DNA of 64,000 nt from Chitinophagaceae bacterium (GTDB lineage Bacteria; Bacteroidota; Bacteroidia; Chitinophagales; Chitinophagaceae): contig JADKJX010000001.1 of assembly GCA_016720775.1 (NCBI GenBank), positions 744,001 through 808,000 on the forward strand, read 5' to 3'. The notes below the pieces were generated by a model. That model saw nothing but the letters and a program-made list of their open reading frames with translations, searched no databases and was not told the origin of the DNA. Below are positions 52,490 to 61,888 of the stretch, one piece after another. The position numbers and the translations under genes are program-made. How positions within the stretch are numbered: the first letter of the stretch is position 1; each line of letters opens with the position of its first letter.

Positions 52490-53949
52490 AAAAAATATTA
52501 CTCCTGTGTATCATCTGCCTGTTAACTGTGGCGGCGCAACCTCAAAATGTAGGCATCGGCACTATTTCTCCTTTAACTAAGTTGCATGTGTACGCCGGCG
52601 CTTCCGGAAATCCGGGTCCACTGGGCTCTTTTGCTGTTGAGGGGAATAGTAATACCTATATCAATGTACTTAGTCCTAATACAAATGAAACTGCCCTGTT
52701 ATTTGGAAAGGCTTCTGATGCAGCCAGTGGTGGCATTGTTTATAATAACACCGGAACGCTTAACGGTTTACAGTTCCGGACAAATGGTAACAGTACAAAG
52801 ATGGTGCTGGACCAAAATGGTAATGTTGGGATAGGAAATTCTTCCCCTTATTCACCACTTAGTTTCAATGATATATTAGGCGAAAAAATCTCATTCTATG
52901 GAACTGCAGGCAATAACTATGGTTTGGGAATTCAAAGTGGATTGCTGCAAATTCATACAGATGGATCGCTGGCCGATATTGCTTTTGGCCACGGCTCAAG
53001 TAATAGTTTTAATGAAAGGATGCGGATCATTAATAACGTGGGGTACGATGGAATGATGCTGAATGGCCGGCTTATATTAAAAAACGGAAGTGCCGACCTG
53101 GTGGGCGGTGGCGGTGGTGCCTGGCTTTACAAAGCAGACAATACAGCCTTGCTGGGTTTCATGGGCGCACAAAACAACCAGAACATTGGTTTTTATGGGG
53201 GCCCTGCCGGATGGGGATTTGTGTACGATGCAATTAACAGCCGGGTGGGTATTGGCAATTCCGCCCCCAATGCACCGTTAAGTTTTCCGGCTGCATTGGG
53301 GAAAAAGATCACGTTATACCCGGGAGCTACCGGTGATGTAGGAATGAGTGTGCAGGGAAATTTATTACAGATCTATTCTGATAACCCCAATGCCGATATA
53401 GCGATGGGGTACGACCAGGGAGGTACATTCACAGAAAGGTTCAGGGTAAAAGCAAATGGTTCATTATCGGTGAATGGAAGCGTTGGCGGTGCAGGCCAGT
53501 TGCTTCAGTCAAACGGCGCTGCATTGGCACCAACCTGGGTTACACCCGTAAAATATTTTGAGAGCCCGAATGGGTCAAATTTTACGCTTACTAATATCGG
53601 GGACGAGGCTACTATTGCCGGCGTTACGGTTACCGTTGCCCAAAGCTCTTTTGTTGAAGTTTATGGCACAGCAGGACTTAATGCGTTCAATAATTCCGCT
53701 AATTTGTATTTATTATTAGATGACAATTCTACCGGAACTTTTATCGTAGCAGCCGACCCGAATGTATTTGGCATAACAACGATGGGTTTTACTTATAGAA
53801 CAAATACTGCATTATCACCGGGTACCTACGTCTTTACATTAAAGATTAAAAAGATGGGAGGCATAGGCCAGATCGTAGGTTCAAATGGTTATACAAATCC
53901 TTATGGCAGCCCGGCTGGTAAAATAACTGCCAGGGTAATACCTAATTAA
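52486..53949 (+). CDS. Secreted fibre-like NVGIGT protein, paralogue B
   Basis: 487 aa. Signal peptide (LLLCIICLLTVAAQP) then NVGIGTISPLTKLHV. Two blocks are closely shared with the gene at 50789: GASGNPGPLGSFAVEGNSNT to DQNGNVGIG, and FPAALGKKITLYPGATGDVG to ADIAMGYDQ. Between and after are its own beta segments. The C-terminal domain, about 365-487 (FTLTNIGDEATIAGVTVTV), is unlike the paralogue's. A terminator follows. A surface-fibre role is inferred. Confidence 0.75.
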   Translation: MKKILLLCIICLLTVAAQPQNVGIGTISPLTKLHVYAGASGNPGPLGSFAVEGNSNTYINVLSPNTNETALLFGKASDAASGGIVYNNTGTLNGLQFRTNGNSTKMVLDQNGNVGIGNSSPYSPLSFNDILGEKISFYGTAGNNYGLGIQSGLLQIHTDGSLADIAFGHGSSNSFNERMRIINNVGYDGMMLNGRLILKNGSADLVGGGGGAWLYKADNTALLGFMGAQNNQNIGFYGGPAGWGFVYDAINSRVGIGNSAPNAPLSFPAALGKKITLYPGATGDVGMSVQGNLLQIYSDNPNADIAMGYDQGGTFTERFRVKANGSLSVNGSVGGAGQLLQSNGAALAPTWVTPVKYFESPNGSNFTLTNIGDEATIAGVTVTVAQSSFVEVYGTAGLNAFNNSANLYLLLDDNSTGTFIVAADPNVFGITTMGFTYRTNTALSPGTYVFTLKIKKMGGIGQIVGSNGYTNPYGSPAGKITARVIPN

Positions 53950-54064
53950 TGATTTATTCCAACACATAATTTTTTTATAACAGCGAGATAAAAAATCTTT
54001 CCGAACTGTTTTAAGGTTATGTCGCCTGGGGCAGAAATGATAACTTTTAAAATCATAATAAGAG

Positions 54065-54092
54065 CCCTGCTTATTAAGCCGGGTTTTTGTTT
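54065..54092 (+). terminator. Intrinsic terminator after the fibre-like locus
   Basis: CCC-T-GCTT-ATT-AAGC-C-GGG hairpin (54065-54083) followed by TTTTTGTTTT. The rest of the gap 53950-54142 holds nothing recognisable. Confidence 0.7.
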
Positions 54093-54142
54093 TATTTAAC
54101 AGCGCCTCAAAAATTTTGTGGAAACAGATGCGTTAGGCATCT

Positions 54143-54823
54143 ATGTCTCCAAAAATTTTAATGAACATGGGCCGGCGTTTTGTTATGATTGTATTTGTAT
54201 TGCTTGCGGCAATATCTTCTTTTGGATATTTTTTCTGGTATAAACCTACATTCGGCAAATACATTCGGACAAAAGATCTTGTTTACAAAGAGAATAGCAC
54301 GATTGCCAAAAGAGAAGTTCTTTCCAGGTTGAAACTAAGAGCTGCAGAGGCAAAAAATTATGTAGTTGAACATGGATTCAGCCGCAATCATTGTTTCCTG
54401 ATCGATATGCGGGTGCCCTCCGGGATGAATCGGTTCTTTGTTTACAACCTGAAGAAAGATTCTGTTGAACTGGCCGGGCTGGTAACCCACGGCAGTGGTT
54501 CACAGGATGGCTCTGGTGATTTAGTATTTTCAAACCAGTCGAACAGTTACTGCACATCCTTAGGAAGATACAAGATTGGTGTGTCTTATGAGGGTACTTA
54601 CGGAGTGGCATACAAACTTTACGGATTGGATGAGTCAAATGATAATGCATTCAATCGCTGTGTGGTGCTTCATTCGCATGAATGCGTTCCGGGTGGGGAG
54701 GTTTATCCCAGTACCATTTGCCTCAGCCTTGGTTGTCCCACTGTTTCACCGCCATTCTTAGTTAAGCTGCAGGAATACCTTGATCATAGTAAGAATCCTG
54801 TTCTGCTCTGGATCTATTATTAA
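54143..54823 (+). CDS. L,D-transpeptidase catalytic-domain (PF13645-type) protein
   Basis: 226 aa. An N-terminal signal anchor (about 11-31) is followed by the catalytic domain: FLIDMRVPSGMNRFFVYNL, VTHGSGSQDGSGDLVFSN, VVLHSHECVPGGE, and the active-site SLGCPTVSP with the catalytic cysteine. It probably modifies peptidoglycan on the outer face of the inner membrane. Its stop overlaps the stop of the convergent pirin gene. Confidence 0.88.
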   Translation: MSPKILMNMGRRFVMIVFVLLAAISSFGYFFWYKPTFGKYIRTKDLVYKENSTIAKREVLSRLKLRAAEAKNYVVEHGFSRNHCFLIDMRVPSGMNRFFVYNLKKDSVELAGLVTHGSGSQDGSGDLVFSNQSNSYCTSLGRYKIGVSYEGTYGVAYKLYGLDESNDNAFNRCVVLHSHECVPGGEVYPSTICLSLGCPTVSPPFLVKLQEYLDHSKNPVLLWIYY

Positions 54824-55536
54824 GCTTGATTCATTGGAATTTCAATGGCCAGCAACTCTGCATTTTCTGTTGCTTTGATATTGAAATCATCCGTTCCTGA
54901 AATTGCGATGGCATCTCTTCTGTTCAACGACTGGCCATTTACTTCTGCAGAACCATTTATTACAACCAAGAACACGCCATTTCCCTTAAAAGCTGTTGCA
55001 TAATTTATTTCCTTACCTGCATCCAGGTTGGTTAAAGCAAACCGGGCATCCTGGTTTATCCATAAAGCATTATCAGTTTCCTGCGGGGATACAACGATCT
55101 GCCATTTGTTTACTCTTTCCTTGATGTCAAATGTCCGTTGATCATAACGTGGTTTAATGTTCCTTACTTTAGGAAATATCCATACCTGGAATAAGGTCAC
55201 CGGCTCTGTTTTTGATTCATTGAATTCCGAATGCTGCACGCCCGTTCCTGCACTCATGATCTGGATGTCACCGGCTTTTATCAAACCGTTTCCACCCGTA
55301 CTGTCTTTGTGCTGCAATGCACCGGAAAACGGAATAGTAACAATTTCCATGTTATCGTGCGGGTGGGTAGGAAAACCACCACCGCCGGCCACGAAGTCAT
55401 CATTCAATACCCTTAATAAACCAAAATGAACTTTGGAGGGATCGTGGTATTGGGCAAAACTGAAATAATAATTGGGCTTTAACCAGCCATAATCGGCGGA
55501 GCCCCTGTCGGCTGCTTTGTATACGGTTGTTTTCAT
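54820..55536 (-). CDS. Pirin-family protein
   Basis: 238 aa. The bicupin N-terminal domain has the metal-binding motif FPTHPHDNMEIVTIPFSGALQHKDS and AGTGVQHSEFNES, matching the His/His/His/Glu ligands of pirin and YhaK. The C-terminal cupin ends TENAELLAIEIPM. Bacterial homologues are quercetinase-like or redox-related; the function here is open. Confidence 0.9.
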   Translation of the reverse strand: MKTTVYKAADRGSADYGWLKPNYYFSFAQYHDPSKVHFGLLRVLNDDFVAGGGGFPTHPHDNMEIVTIPFSGALQHKDSTGGNGLIKAGDIQIMSAGTGVQHSEFNESKTEPVTLFQVWIFPKVRNIKPRYDQRTFDIKERVNKWQIVVSPQETDNALWINQDARFALTNLDAGKEINYATAFKGNGVFLVVINGSAEVNGQSLNRRDAIAISGTDDFNIKATENAELLAIEIPMNQA

Positions 55537-55614
55537 GATCGTGTTTTTAAATTCAATGTTTAAACATCAAATATAATACCAATTTCAGTCCTGACAAAAT
55601 AGTGAAAAGAATGA

Positions 55615-55657
55615 CGGGTTTTTTGGCGTGGTCTGACGTCCCGTCTGACCATGCCAA
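55615..55657. repeat. Long imperfect palindrome, copy 2 of the TGGTCTGAC element
   Basis: TTTTTTGGCGTGGTCTGAC and GTCTGACCATGCCAAAAAA form arms that match at 17 of 19 positions around CGTCC (core TGGTCTGAC...GTCTGACCA at 55629-55651). The core recurs at 16059-16082. It lies between scpA and pirin. Confidence 0.7.
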
Positions 55658-55679
55658 AAAAAATCCCCGTTTTGCGGGG
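55656..55679 (-). terminator. Intrinsic terminator of scpA
   Basis: On the minus strand CCCCG-CAAAA-CGGGG is followed by A and eight T, 8 bases after the scpA stop. Confidence 0.85.
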
Positions 55680-55686
55680 AAAGGAT

Positions 55687-56493
55687 TTAGTTGAGCGCAG
55701 CCGGGCCCTCGTCGGGAAAGAGATCGGCACCCGCTACATCTTCTTCCCGGTTCTCGTTCCATTCAACAATGAAGTTGTTCCTGCCCTCACCTGTCAGCAA
55801 ACTCATGTAGCGTTGTTGTACGAGTTCGAGCAGCGAAAGAAAAAGGAAGATCGCATGTATGCGGTTTTCGCATACGTCAAATATCTTTTCAAACGAAACG
55901 GTCTTTTCGGTGCGGCAGGCATTGAGCATATATTCACGGCTTTCTTCCATGGTATAGTTATAACGTACCACGGTATGAACCGGCCTGTTATTACGTTCTT
56001 GTAGTTTATGGATGACCTTTTCAAAAGCTTTCATAAGCTTGAAAAGTGTTACTGCCTGTATCTCGGTTCCTTCGCCGGCTTCTTCCCCGATCTGAGAAAT
56101 TTCCTTCTGCAGGTTTCCACGCTTTACCATCAACTGGCGCAAGGCTTCCATCTCAGCCATTTTAGCGGCGGCTTCCTTAAATCGTTTGTATTCCAGGATC
56201 TTGTTGATCAGTTCCTGTCTCGGATCAATTTCATTGCCATCGGCATCCAGTTCTTTACGGGGCAACAGCATTTTGGCCTTGATACGCATGAGGGTACTGA
56301 TGAAGAGAATGAATTCACTGCTCAGTTCAATGTTCAGTTTTTCACTGTTGTGTATGAAGTTTAAAAAATCGTTGGTGATCCGGGTAATGGGGATGTTGTA
56401 AATATCCAGTTCATCCCGTTCAATAAAAAACAGGAGCAGGTCAAACGGCCCTTCAAATTGGTCAAGCTTTATCTGGTAAGTCGTATTATTCAC
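55687..56493 (-). CDS. scpA: Segregation and condensation protein A
   Basis: 268 aa. Begins YQIKLDQFEGPFDLLLFFIERDELDIYNIPI, the kleisin N-terminal part that binds the SMC neck; ELSSEFILFISTLMRIKAKMLLP follows, and the C-terminal winged helix binds the SMC head. scpB and smc are not in the window. Length normal. Confidence 0.95.
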   Translation of the reverse strand: MNNTTYQIKLDQFEGPFDLLLFFIERDELDIYNIPITRITNDFLNFIHNSEKLNIELSSEFILFISTLMRIKAKMLLPRKELDADGNEIDPRQELINKILEYKRFKEAAAKMAEMEALRQLMVKRGNLQKEISQIGEEAGEGTEIQAVTLFKLMKAFEKVIHKLQERNNRPVHTVVRYNYTMEESREYMLNACRTEKTVSFEKIFDVCENRIHAIFLFLSLLELVQQRYMSLLTGEGRNNFIVEWNENREEDVAGADLFPDEGPAALN

Positions 56494-56645
56494 GTTCGTA
56501 TATCTTGATTAGTATAACAAAATCTCAGTCCCCGCAAGGGACGGCAAATGTATTGATTTGTTGAGAGAATTATGTCGCTGAAACAAAATTCACCTTTAAT
56601 GTGGAAAAACCCCCGGATTGGCTACTGGGGTGGGTCATTGGCAGT

Positions 56646-57587
56646 TTATTTCTTCGGAAAATTATATGCAAAACCGATACCCATCAGTTGCAACCACTGT
56701 GGGGCAGGCCCTTTGGCGGGGTTCACATTCCGGGTATTGTCGTCGTAGATCATATCCAGGTTAAAAGAAAAGTTGATGTACTTTGTTATTTTGGCCGTGA
56801 TTACGTTCGACCAGAACACATCAATGTTCTGTGGCTTTTGTTTGTAGTTGGAAAAAAGATCGAGTTTTGTTTTATAAATAAAACTGCCGCCGAGTTTTTT
56901 TGAATAATTGACAGACACAAAAGCGCCCAATTCATTTTTTGATCTCTTTCCGGAATCCAATCCAAAAAGAGGTGCTATCAACCTGTCTGATACGATCACC
57001 CAGCGTTCTGTAAGCGGCGAGATAAAAACAGAGAGGTCGGTATTCGGCTTATAATCAAATCCTAAAGACAACAGGACATAGGCCGGGGCAAATGATCTGG
57101 AAGTAACAGTGGAAGTGTCGAGCCCGGCCACAGTTTTTGAATACGCATACCCCTTTGCAAACTGTGTACGTAAATTGAATAACGCCGCTGCATTCCACTT
57201 AGGTGATAAAGCGTATCCATATTTTGTGAGGAGATCGATCCGGTCGCTTGCTTTGCGGGAGCCGAGACTGGTGGTATTCACTATGCCATAAGCAAGGTCA
57301 AGGTTATTATCCCAGGAGATTTTATTTTTCTTATAAAATGCAAAAACATTAAGGTAGGCATTCAGCGAGAAGGAAAATTTATCTCCGCCTGCCGACCAGT
57401 TACTCAATGAACCTTCATTGACGTTAAGGTTGAACAAACCTCCCAGCTTCCATTTTTTTTGAGCGGTATCTTTTGGATCTTTGGCAATTGATTTGGACGC
57501 TTCGTTCTTAAGGTCTTTTACGGTTGGATCCTGGGAATAACAAAATAAGGTAGCCAGCAGCAATGTGGCAGAAAATATTGTTTTCAT
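56646..57587 (-). CDS. DUF3078 outer-membrane-like protein
   Basis: 313 aa from ATG 57587. A signal peptide (MKTIFSATLLLATLFCYSQ) is followed by WKLGGLFNLNVNEGSLSNWSAGG, the DUF3078 hallmark. Alternating strands such as KISWDNNLDLAYGIVNTTSL and a C-terminal YNFPKK suggest an outer-membrane beta barrel. The function is unknown. The gap between its end and scpA, 56494-56645, is empty. Confidence 0.85.
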   Translation of the reverse strand: MKTIFSATLLLATLFCYSQDPTVKDLKNEASKSIAKDPKDTAQKKWKLGGLFNLNVNEGSLSNWSAGGDKFSFSLNAYLNVFAFYKKNKISWDNNLDLAYGIVNTTSLGSRKASDRIDLLTKYGYALSPKWNAAALFNLRTQFAKGYAYSKTVAGLDTSTVTSRSFAPAYVLLSLGFDYKPNTDLSVFISPLTERWVIVSDRLIAPLFGLDSGKRSKNELGAFVSVNYSKKLGGSFIYKTKLDLFSNYKQKPQNIDVFWSNVITAKITKYINFSFNLDMIYDDNTRNVNPAKGPAPQWLQLMGIGFAYNFPKK

Positions 57588-57643
57588 ACTATGGGGTTTT
57601 AGAAAACCAGTCAGCAGCAACGGCTGCTGACCGGTTAGAAAAA

Positions 57644-58066
57644 TTATTTTTTCAATGCATCCCGTATCTCCATCAGCAGTGCATCGGTAGAAGAAGGGCC
57701 GGCTGGTGCTTCTTCCTGCTTTTTCTTCATACTGTTTATGGCCTTAATAACAAGGAACATTACAAAGGCAACAATGATAAAGTTGATTATGGCTGTTACA
57801 AAATCGCCCCATTTCAATGCAACTTCGGCAGCCCCTTCTGTTATTACCGCACCCGATGCATCTTTGACTTCTGTAATAGCTTTTTTGAGTACGAATACAT
57901 TTTTACTAAGGTCTGCGCCACCGATCATTCCAATCAGTGGAGCAACAATACCTTCCGTAAAAGAAGTGACCACTTTGCCAAAGGCGCCGCCCATTACAAA
58001 AGCAACGGCAATGTCAACCAGGTTGCCTTTCATGGCAAAGTCCTTAAATTCTTTCATGAATCCCAT
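57644..58066 (-). CDS. mscL: Large-conductance mechanosensitive channel
   Basis: 140 aa. Starts GFMKEFKDFAMKGNLVDIAVAFVMGGAFGKVVTSF (TM1 lining the pore), a periplasmic loop, then TM2 WGDFVTAIINFIIVAFVMFLVIKAI and the C-terminal helix EEAPAGPSSTDALLMEIRDAL. It releases solutes under hypo-osmotic shock. Length typical. Confidence 0.96.
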   Translation of the reverse strand: MGFMKEFKDFAMKGNLVDIAVAFVMGGAFGKVVTSFTEGIVAPLIGMIGGADLSKNVFVLKKAITEVKDASGAVITEGAAEVALKWGDFVTAIINFIIVAFVMFLVIKAINSMKKKQEEAPAGPSSTDALLMEIRDALKK

Positions 58067-58223
58067 AAAGTTGAGTTTAAAAGTTTAATACTATTTTTTT
58101 GTGTAAACCTAACACATTAAAGTAAAAAGTACAAACCCATTTTTCGGAATACGGAATTTGTTGGCGGACGGGTAATTAATTCAAACTAAATACAGCAACT
58201 TTGCGCCATTCAAATTTCACTGC

Positions 58224-59102
58224 TTGAACAAAGGATTTTTAAACTGGTTTATTTTTATTGCGCTCTCCATTATATGGGGCAGTAGTTTTATCCTGATGAA
58301 GGAAGGCTTGAAAAGCCTTTCGGCCTACCAGGTGGCATCGCTGCGAATCGTATTTTCAGGGATTGTGTTGCTGCCCACGGCAATCAAATACTTTCGTCGT
58401 ATACCTAAGGATAAGATCGGGATCATATTTCTTTCCGGCTTATTCGGCAGTTTATTACCTGCGTATTTATTCTGCATTGCCGAAGAAGGAATAGACAGTG
58501 CGCTGGCCGGTACGCTGAATTCGCTTACGCCCATTTTTGTAATAATAATGGGGGCCCTGTTTTTCCAAAGCAAAACATCCACCAACAAAGTGCTGGGGAT
58601 CATCCTTTCATTTACCGGGAGTCTTTTATTACTTTTCAGCAAGGGGCATATGCAGGATAATCAAAACCTGTTGTACATCAGTTATATTGTATTGGCTACC
58701 ATTTTTTACGGCATCAATGTAAATATGGTACACCGGCACCTGCATAACATCGGTTCATTACAGATTGCTGCGGTGGCACTTACTTTAAATGCCATTCCTG
58801 CTTTGATCGTTCTGGGTGCTACAGGATATTTTGGACTGCCACTTACCGACAATGCGGTGTTGTATTCAACGGGTGCTTCAGCCGTGTTGGGAATTATGGG
58901 CACGGCCGTTGCTTCCATCATATTTTATATGCTGGTGAAAAGAGCGGGTGCTGTATTTGCTTCCATGGTTACATACGGTATACCGGTTGTTGCAAATTTC
59001 TGGGGACTGATATATGGCGAAGAAGTAGGCTGGAAACAATTCACCTGCCTGGCCATTATTCTTTCGGGTGTGTATATTGCAAACAGGAAAACTTCGGAGT
59101 AA
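58224..59102 (+). CDS. EamA/DMT-family transporter (TTG start)
   Basis: 292 aa with ten membrane segments and the two EamA repeats: FIALSIIWGSSFILMKEGLKSLSAYQVASLRI at the start, LAGTLNSLTPIFVIIMGALFF in the first repeat, and AVFASMVTYGIPVVANFWGLIYGEE in the second. The TTG at 58224 puts the first helix in register with the family; no ATG precedes it in frame. The substrate of this drug/metabolite exporter family is unknown. Confidence 0.88.
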   Translation: MNKGFLNWFIFIALSIIWGSSFILMKEGLKSLSAYQVASLRIVFSGIVLLPTAIKYFRRIPKDKIGIIFLSGLFGSLLPAYLFCIAEEGIDSALAGTLNSLTPIFVIIMGALFFQSKTSTNKVLGIILSFTGSLLLLFSKGHMQDNQNLLYISYIVLATIFYGINVNMVHRHLHNIGSLQIAAVALTLNAIPALIVLGATGYFGLPLTDNAVLYSTGASAVLGIMGTAVASIIFYMLVKRAGAVFASMVTYGIPVVANFWGLIYGEEVGWKQFTCLAIILSGVYIANRKTSE

Positions 59103-59111
59103 GCGGCTGCA

Positions 59112-60002
59112 TTAATCGGTCTCTGTAAAAGAAATATTCTTCTCTCTTAAAAAATCTTTTATCTTATCTGCATGCACACATATGCCTACGTGCAGGAACG
59201 GACTGTTAGAAACCTTGCTTTTCTTTCCGTTATTGATGATGTCGATATCTTTTACATCAAAGCCAAGATGTAAATGATTGGTGGCAAACTGCATTCCGTA
59301 AACCGTTCCGTTGCTGTCAAATAATGGCCCGCCGCTTTGTCCTCTTAATCCGGGCGTACTCATTTCAATACCGGTAATTACGTTGTTCACCTGGTCGGCC
59401 ACAAACCGGGTCACAATACCATCAATAGGAAATGAGGGAGAGTTGGGATTGCCGGTGTTTGTCCATTCAATATCATCGGTAGCCGGGTTATGCCTGAAAT
59501 TACTGAACTCCGGAAAAGGATAGCCGATCCTGCACAAAGACATTCCCTGTTTTATCCTGCTGCTGTCTTTAATAAAACTTGCATGCGATGAGTAAAATAT
59601 TTTGTTGAACCCTTTGAACTCAAGGATAGCGAGGTCAAGCGTTGGATGAGTATGGCAGGTTATTTCCCGGATGGTATCAAAGGAATTGAGAAAATTATTC
59701 TTTAGCTGGATTGTTGTTTCCGGAAGGTATTTATATTTCAATTCGAGCCCCTGTAAATTCCGTTTGAATTTATTATCCTTCGGAATTGCATTCAGTTCAG
59801 TCCTGAACTTCTGAAAATGCTGGCTGATACTTTCAGCAGCAGGGATCATTTCCGCTACATGCTTACAGGTAACAGCAACGCCATGATCGTTCACAAAAAA
59901 GAAAGTGGAACTGCCGGGCAATACCAATCCGCTGTATGTCCGGGAAATGCTGTGCAGCGGGCGGGTAAACTGCAACACTTTTTCTATTGCCTGTTGAAAC
60001 AT
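59112..60002 (-). CDS. Trypsin-like serine protease, no visible export signal
   Basis: 296 aa. The fold is that of trypsin-like peptidase: VAVTCKHVAE (catalytic His), THPTLDLAILEFKG (Asp), PGLRGQSGGPLFDSNGTVYG (Ser in GQSGGP). No signal peptide or PDZ domain is seen; it could be cytoplasmic or a stress-related protease. The neighbours give no clue. Confidence 0.82.
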   Translation of the reverse strand: MFQQAIEKVLQFTRPLHSISRTYSGLVLPGSSTFFFVNDHGVAVTCKHVAEMIPAAESISQHFQKFRTELNAIPKDNKFKRNLQGLELKYKYLPETTIQLKNNFLNSFDTIREITCHTHPTLDLAILEFKGFNKIFYSSHASFIKDSSRIKQGMSLCRIGYPFPEFSNFRHNPATDDIEWTNTGNPNSPSFPIDGIVTRFVADQVNNVITGIEMSTPGLRGQSGGPLFDSNGTVYGMQFATNHLHLGFDVKDIDIINNGKKSKVSNSPFLHVGICVHADKIKDFLREKNISFTETD

Positions 60003-60072
60003 GTTTTGGCGGATATGATTAACAAATGAAGAACCCAGGCAGGGTATAACAGATACCCGGGATCAAGAACCT

Positions 60073-60636
60073 TTAAACAGCCATTATTTCTTTTTCTTTT
60101 GACGCAAGGTGTTTTTCAACCAGGGAAATATATTTATTGGTGGTTTGCTGAATATCGTCTTCCGCATCCTTGGCTGCATCTTCACTCAACCCGTCTTTCT
60201 GTAATTTTTTTATGTGCTCAATACTGTCCCTGCGTATGTTGCGTACAGCCACTTTTGCATGTTCACCTTCTGCATTGCATTTTTTTACAAGTTCTTTTCT
60301 CCGCTCTTCGGTTAATGGCGGCAGGAACAGGCGTATGGTATTACCATCGTTTTGCGGATTAATACCAATATTTGCCATGGTGATCGCTCTTTCTATCGGT
60401 TGCAGCATATTTTTTTCCCAGGGCTGAACAGAAATAGTACGGGCATCCAGCGCTGATATATTTGCTACCTGGTTAATGGGAGTTGGGTTTCCATAATAAT
60501 CGGCCATTATCCCATCCAGCATGGAAGGGTTTGCTTTTCCGGCACGTATTTTAGACAGTTCGGCCTCCAGGTGGTCGAGCGCTTTGTTCATGGAAGCTTC
60601 GGTATCGCTGAGGATCATTTTAGTTTCTTCTGACAT
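60073..60636 (-). CDS. frr: Ribosome-recycling factor
   Basis: 187 aa from ATG 60636; a start four codons earlier at 60648 is possible. RRF signatures: LDHLEAELSKIRAGKANPSMLDGI, ANISALDARTISVQPWEKNMLQPIERAI, IGINPQNDGNTIRLFLPPLTEERRKELVK and HAKVAVRNIRRDS. With EF-G it splits post-termination ribosomes. The pyrH gene usually paired with frr is not adjacent here. Confidence 0.96.
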   Translation of the reverse strand: MSEETKMILSDTEASMNKALDHLEAELSKIRAGKANPSMLDGIMADYYGNPTPINQVANISALDARTISVQPWEKNMLQPIERAITMANIGINPQNDGNTIRLFLPPLTEERRKELVKKCNAEGEHAKVAVRNIRRDSIEHIKKLQKDGLSEDAAKDAEDDIQQTTNKYISLVEKHLASKEKEIMAV

Positions 60637-60763
60637 AACTGAATTCATTAATTGCAGGCAAAGCTATAAAAAACTAATGTCATTACAGAAGTTGAATAGC
60701 AGGGATCAGCAAAATTATCAGCGATATACTGTTAAATTAAATGGGAAGTGAGGTTATGGAAAA

Positions 60764-61888
60764 CTATTCTGCTTCTACCGCTTCGGATGCCAGTTTAAGG
60801 ATCTTGTGAGATTTGATAACCTCTGCACTGGAAATATTTTCATTAACAAGACTCTTATTCTTAGGCCGGCTGTAATAAATGGCACCGATAAAAATAAAAG
60901 CCGATACCAGCAGTATTCCTATCACGGTGGTGGTGCCTAAATTGCGGAGAAAAAAAGCCATGGCGATGAAAGCCATATTAACAGACACACAGGTAATGGT
61001 AACCATACGGTGGCTCATACCAAGGTCAAGTAAGAAGTGGTGAACATGGGTTCTGTCGGGACTGAACGGTGAACGCCGGTCCAGGATACGCAATGCAAAA
61101 ACACGAAGTGTATCAAACAAGGGGATCATCAGTATGGAAAATCCTATTGCAGGAGCAGCTTCAATGGGCAGGTTAGACACCGGGTTGCCTGCTACGTTGA
61201 TGAATTTAATTACCAGGATGGAATTAATAAGGCCAAGTAACAGTGAACCCGTATCTCCCATAAATATTTTCGCCGGAGAAAAATTGTAAAGTAAAAATCC
61301 GATGGTGCTACCTGCCAGTGCAAAAGCCATTACGGCATATGTTAATTGTCCGGCATAGAAAAAGTAGGCGCCAAAAACCAGCGTGGTCAGTAAACCAAGA
61401 CTTCCGGCCAGCCCATCTACTCCATCGATCAGGTTAAACGAATTTGTGATCACGATAATGGTAAAAATGGATAACACGATGCTGGCAATGTGAGGTATTT
61501 CGTGCACACCTAAAAAGCCGTGCATATTGGTTATCTGGATTCCGCCAAACTTAATGATGATACCAGCCGCAATGAGCTGGCCTATGAATTTTTTACTGGC
61601 CGATAAGACCAAAATGTCGTCTTTGATACCCAGGAAGAAAATAACGGTGGCTGCAGCTGCAAAATACTGAAGTTCGGAAGTGACAGAAGAAGGGACACCC
61701 ATTAATGTGGCAATGATGAAACCGGCAAAAATACCCAGGCCGCCTAAAGTAGGGATGACGGTCTTATGAACTTTCCTCTCATCCGGTTCGTCAAAAAGTT
61801 TTTTATCCTTGGCAACCTGTATGATGACAGGTATCGCAAAAAATGTGATCAAAAAAGCAAGTGCCGCACTAAGTAAGATATTATACAT
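60764..61888 (-). CDS. WecA/MraY-type undecaprenyl-phosphate sugar-1-phosphate transferase
   Basis: 374 aa with about ten membrane segments. Begins ILLSAALAFLITFFAIPVIIQVA, with the acidic pair GIKDDILVLSA, SFNLIDGVDGLAGSLG, IFMGDTGSLLLG, and the late HVHHFLLDLGMSHR typical of WecA. It starts polysaccharide or O-antigen assembly on undecaprenyl phosphate. The sugar (GlcNAc or another) cannot be told. Confidence 0.92.
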   Translation of the reverse strand: MYNILLSAALAFLITFFAIPVIIQVAKDKKLFDEPDERKVHKTVIPTLGGLGIFAGFIIATLMGVPSSVTSELQYFAAAATVIFFLGIKDDILVLSASKKFIGQLIAAGIIIKFGGIQITNMHGFLGVHEIPHIASIVLSIFTIIVITNSFNLIDGVDGLAGSLGLLTTLVFGAYFFYAGQLTYAVMAFALAGSTIGFLLYNFSPAKIFMGDTGSLLLGLINSILVIKFINVAGNPVSNLPIEAAPAIGFSILMIPLFDTLRVFALRILDRRSPFSPDRTHVHHFLLDLGMSHRMVTITCVSVNMAFIAMAFFLRNLGTTTVIGILLVSAFIFIGAIYYSRPKNKSLVNENISSAEVIKSHKILKLASEAVEAE

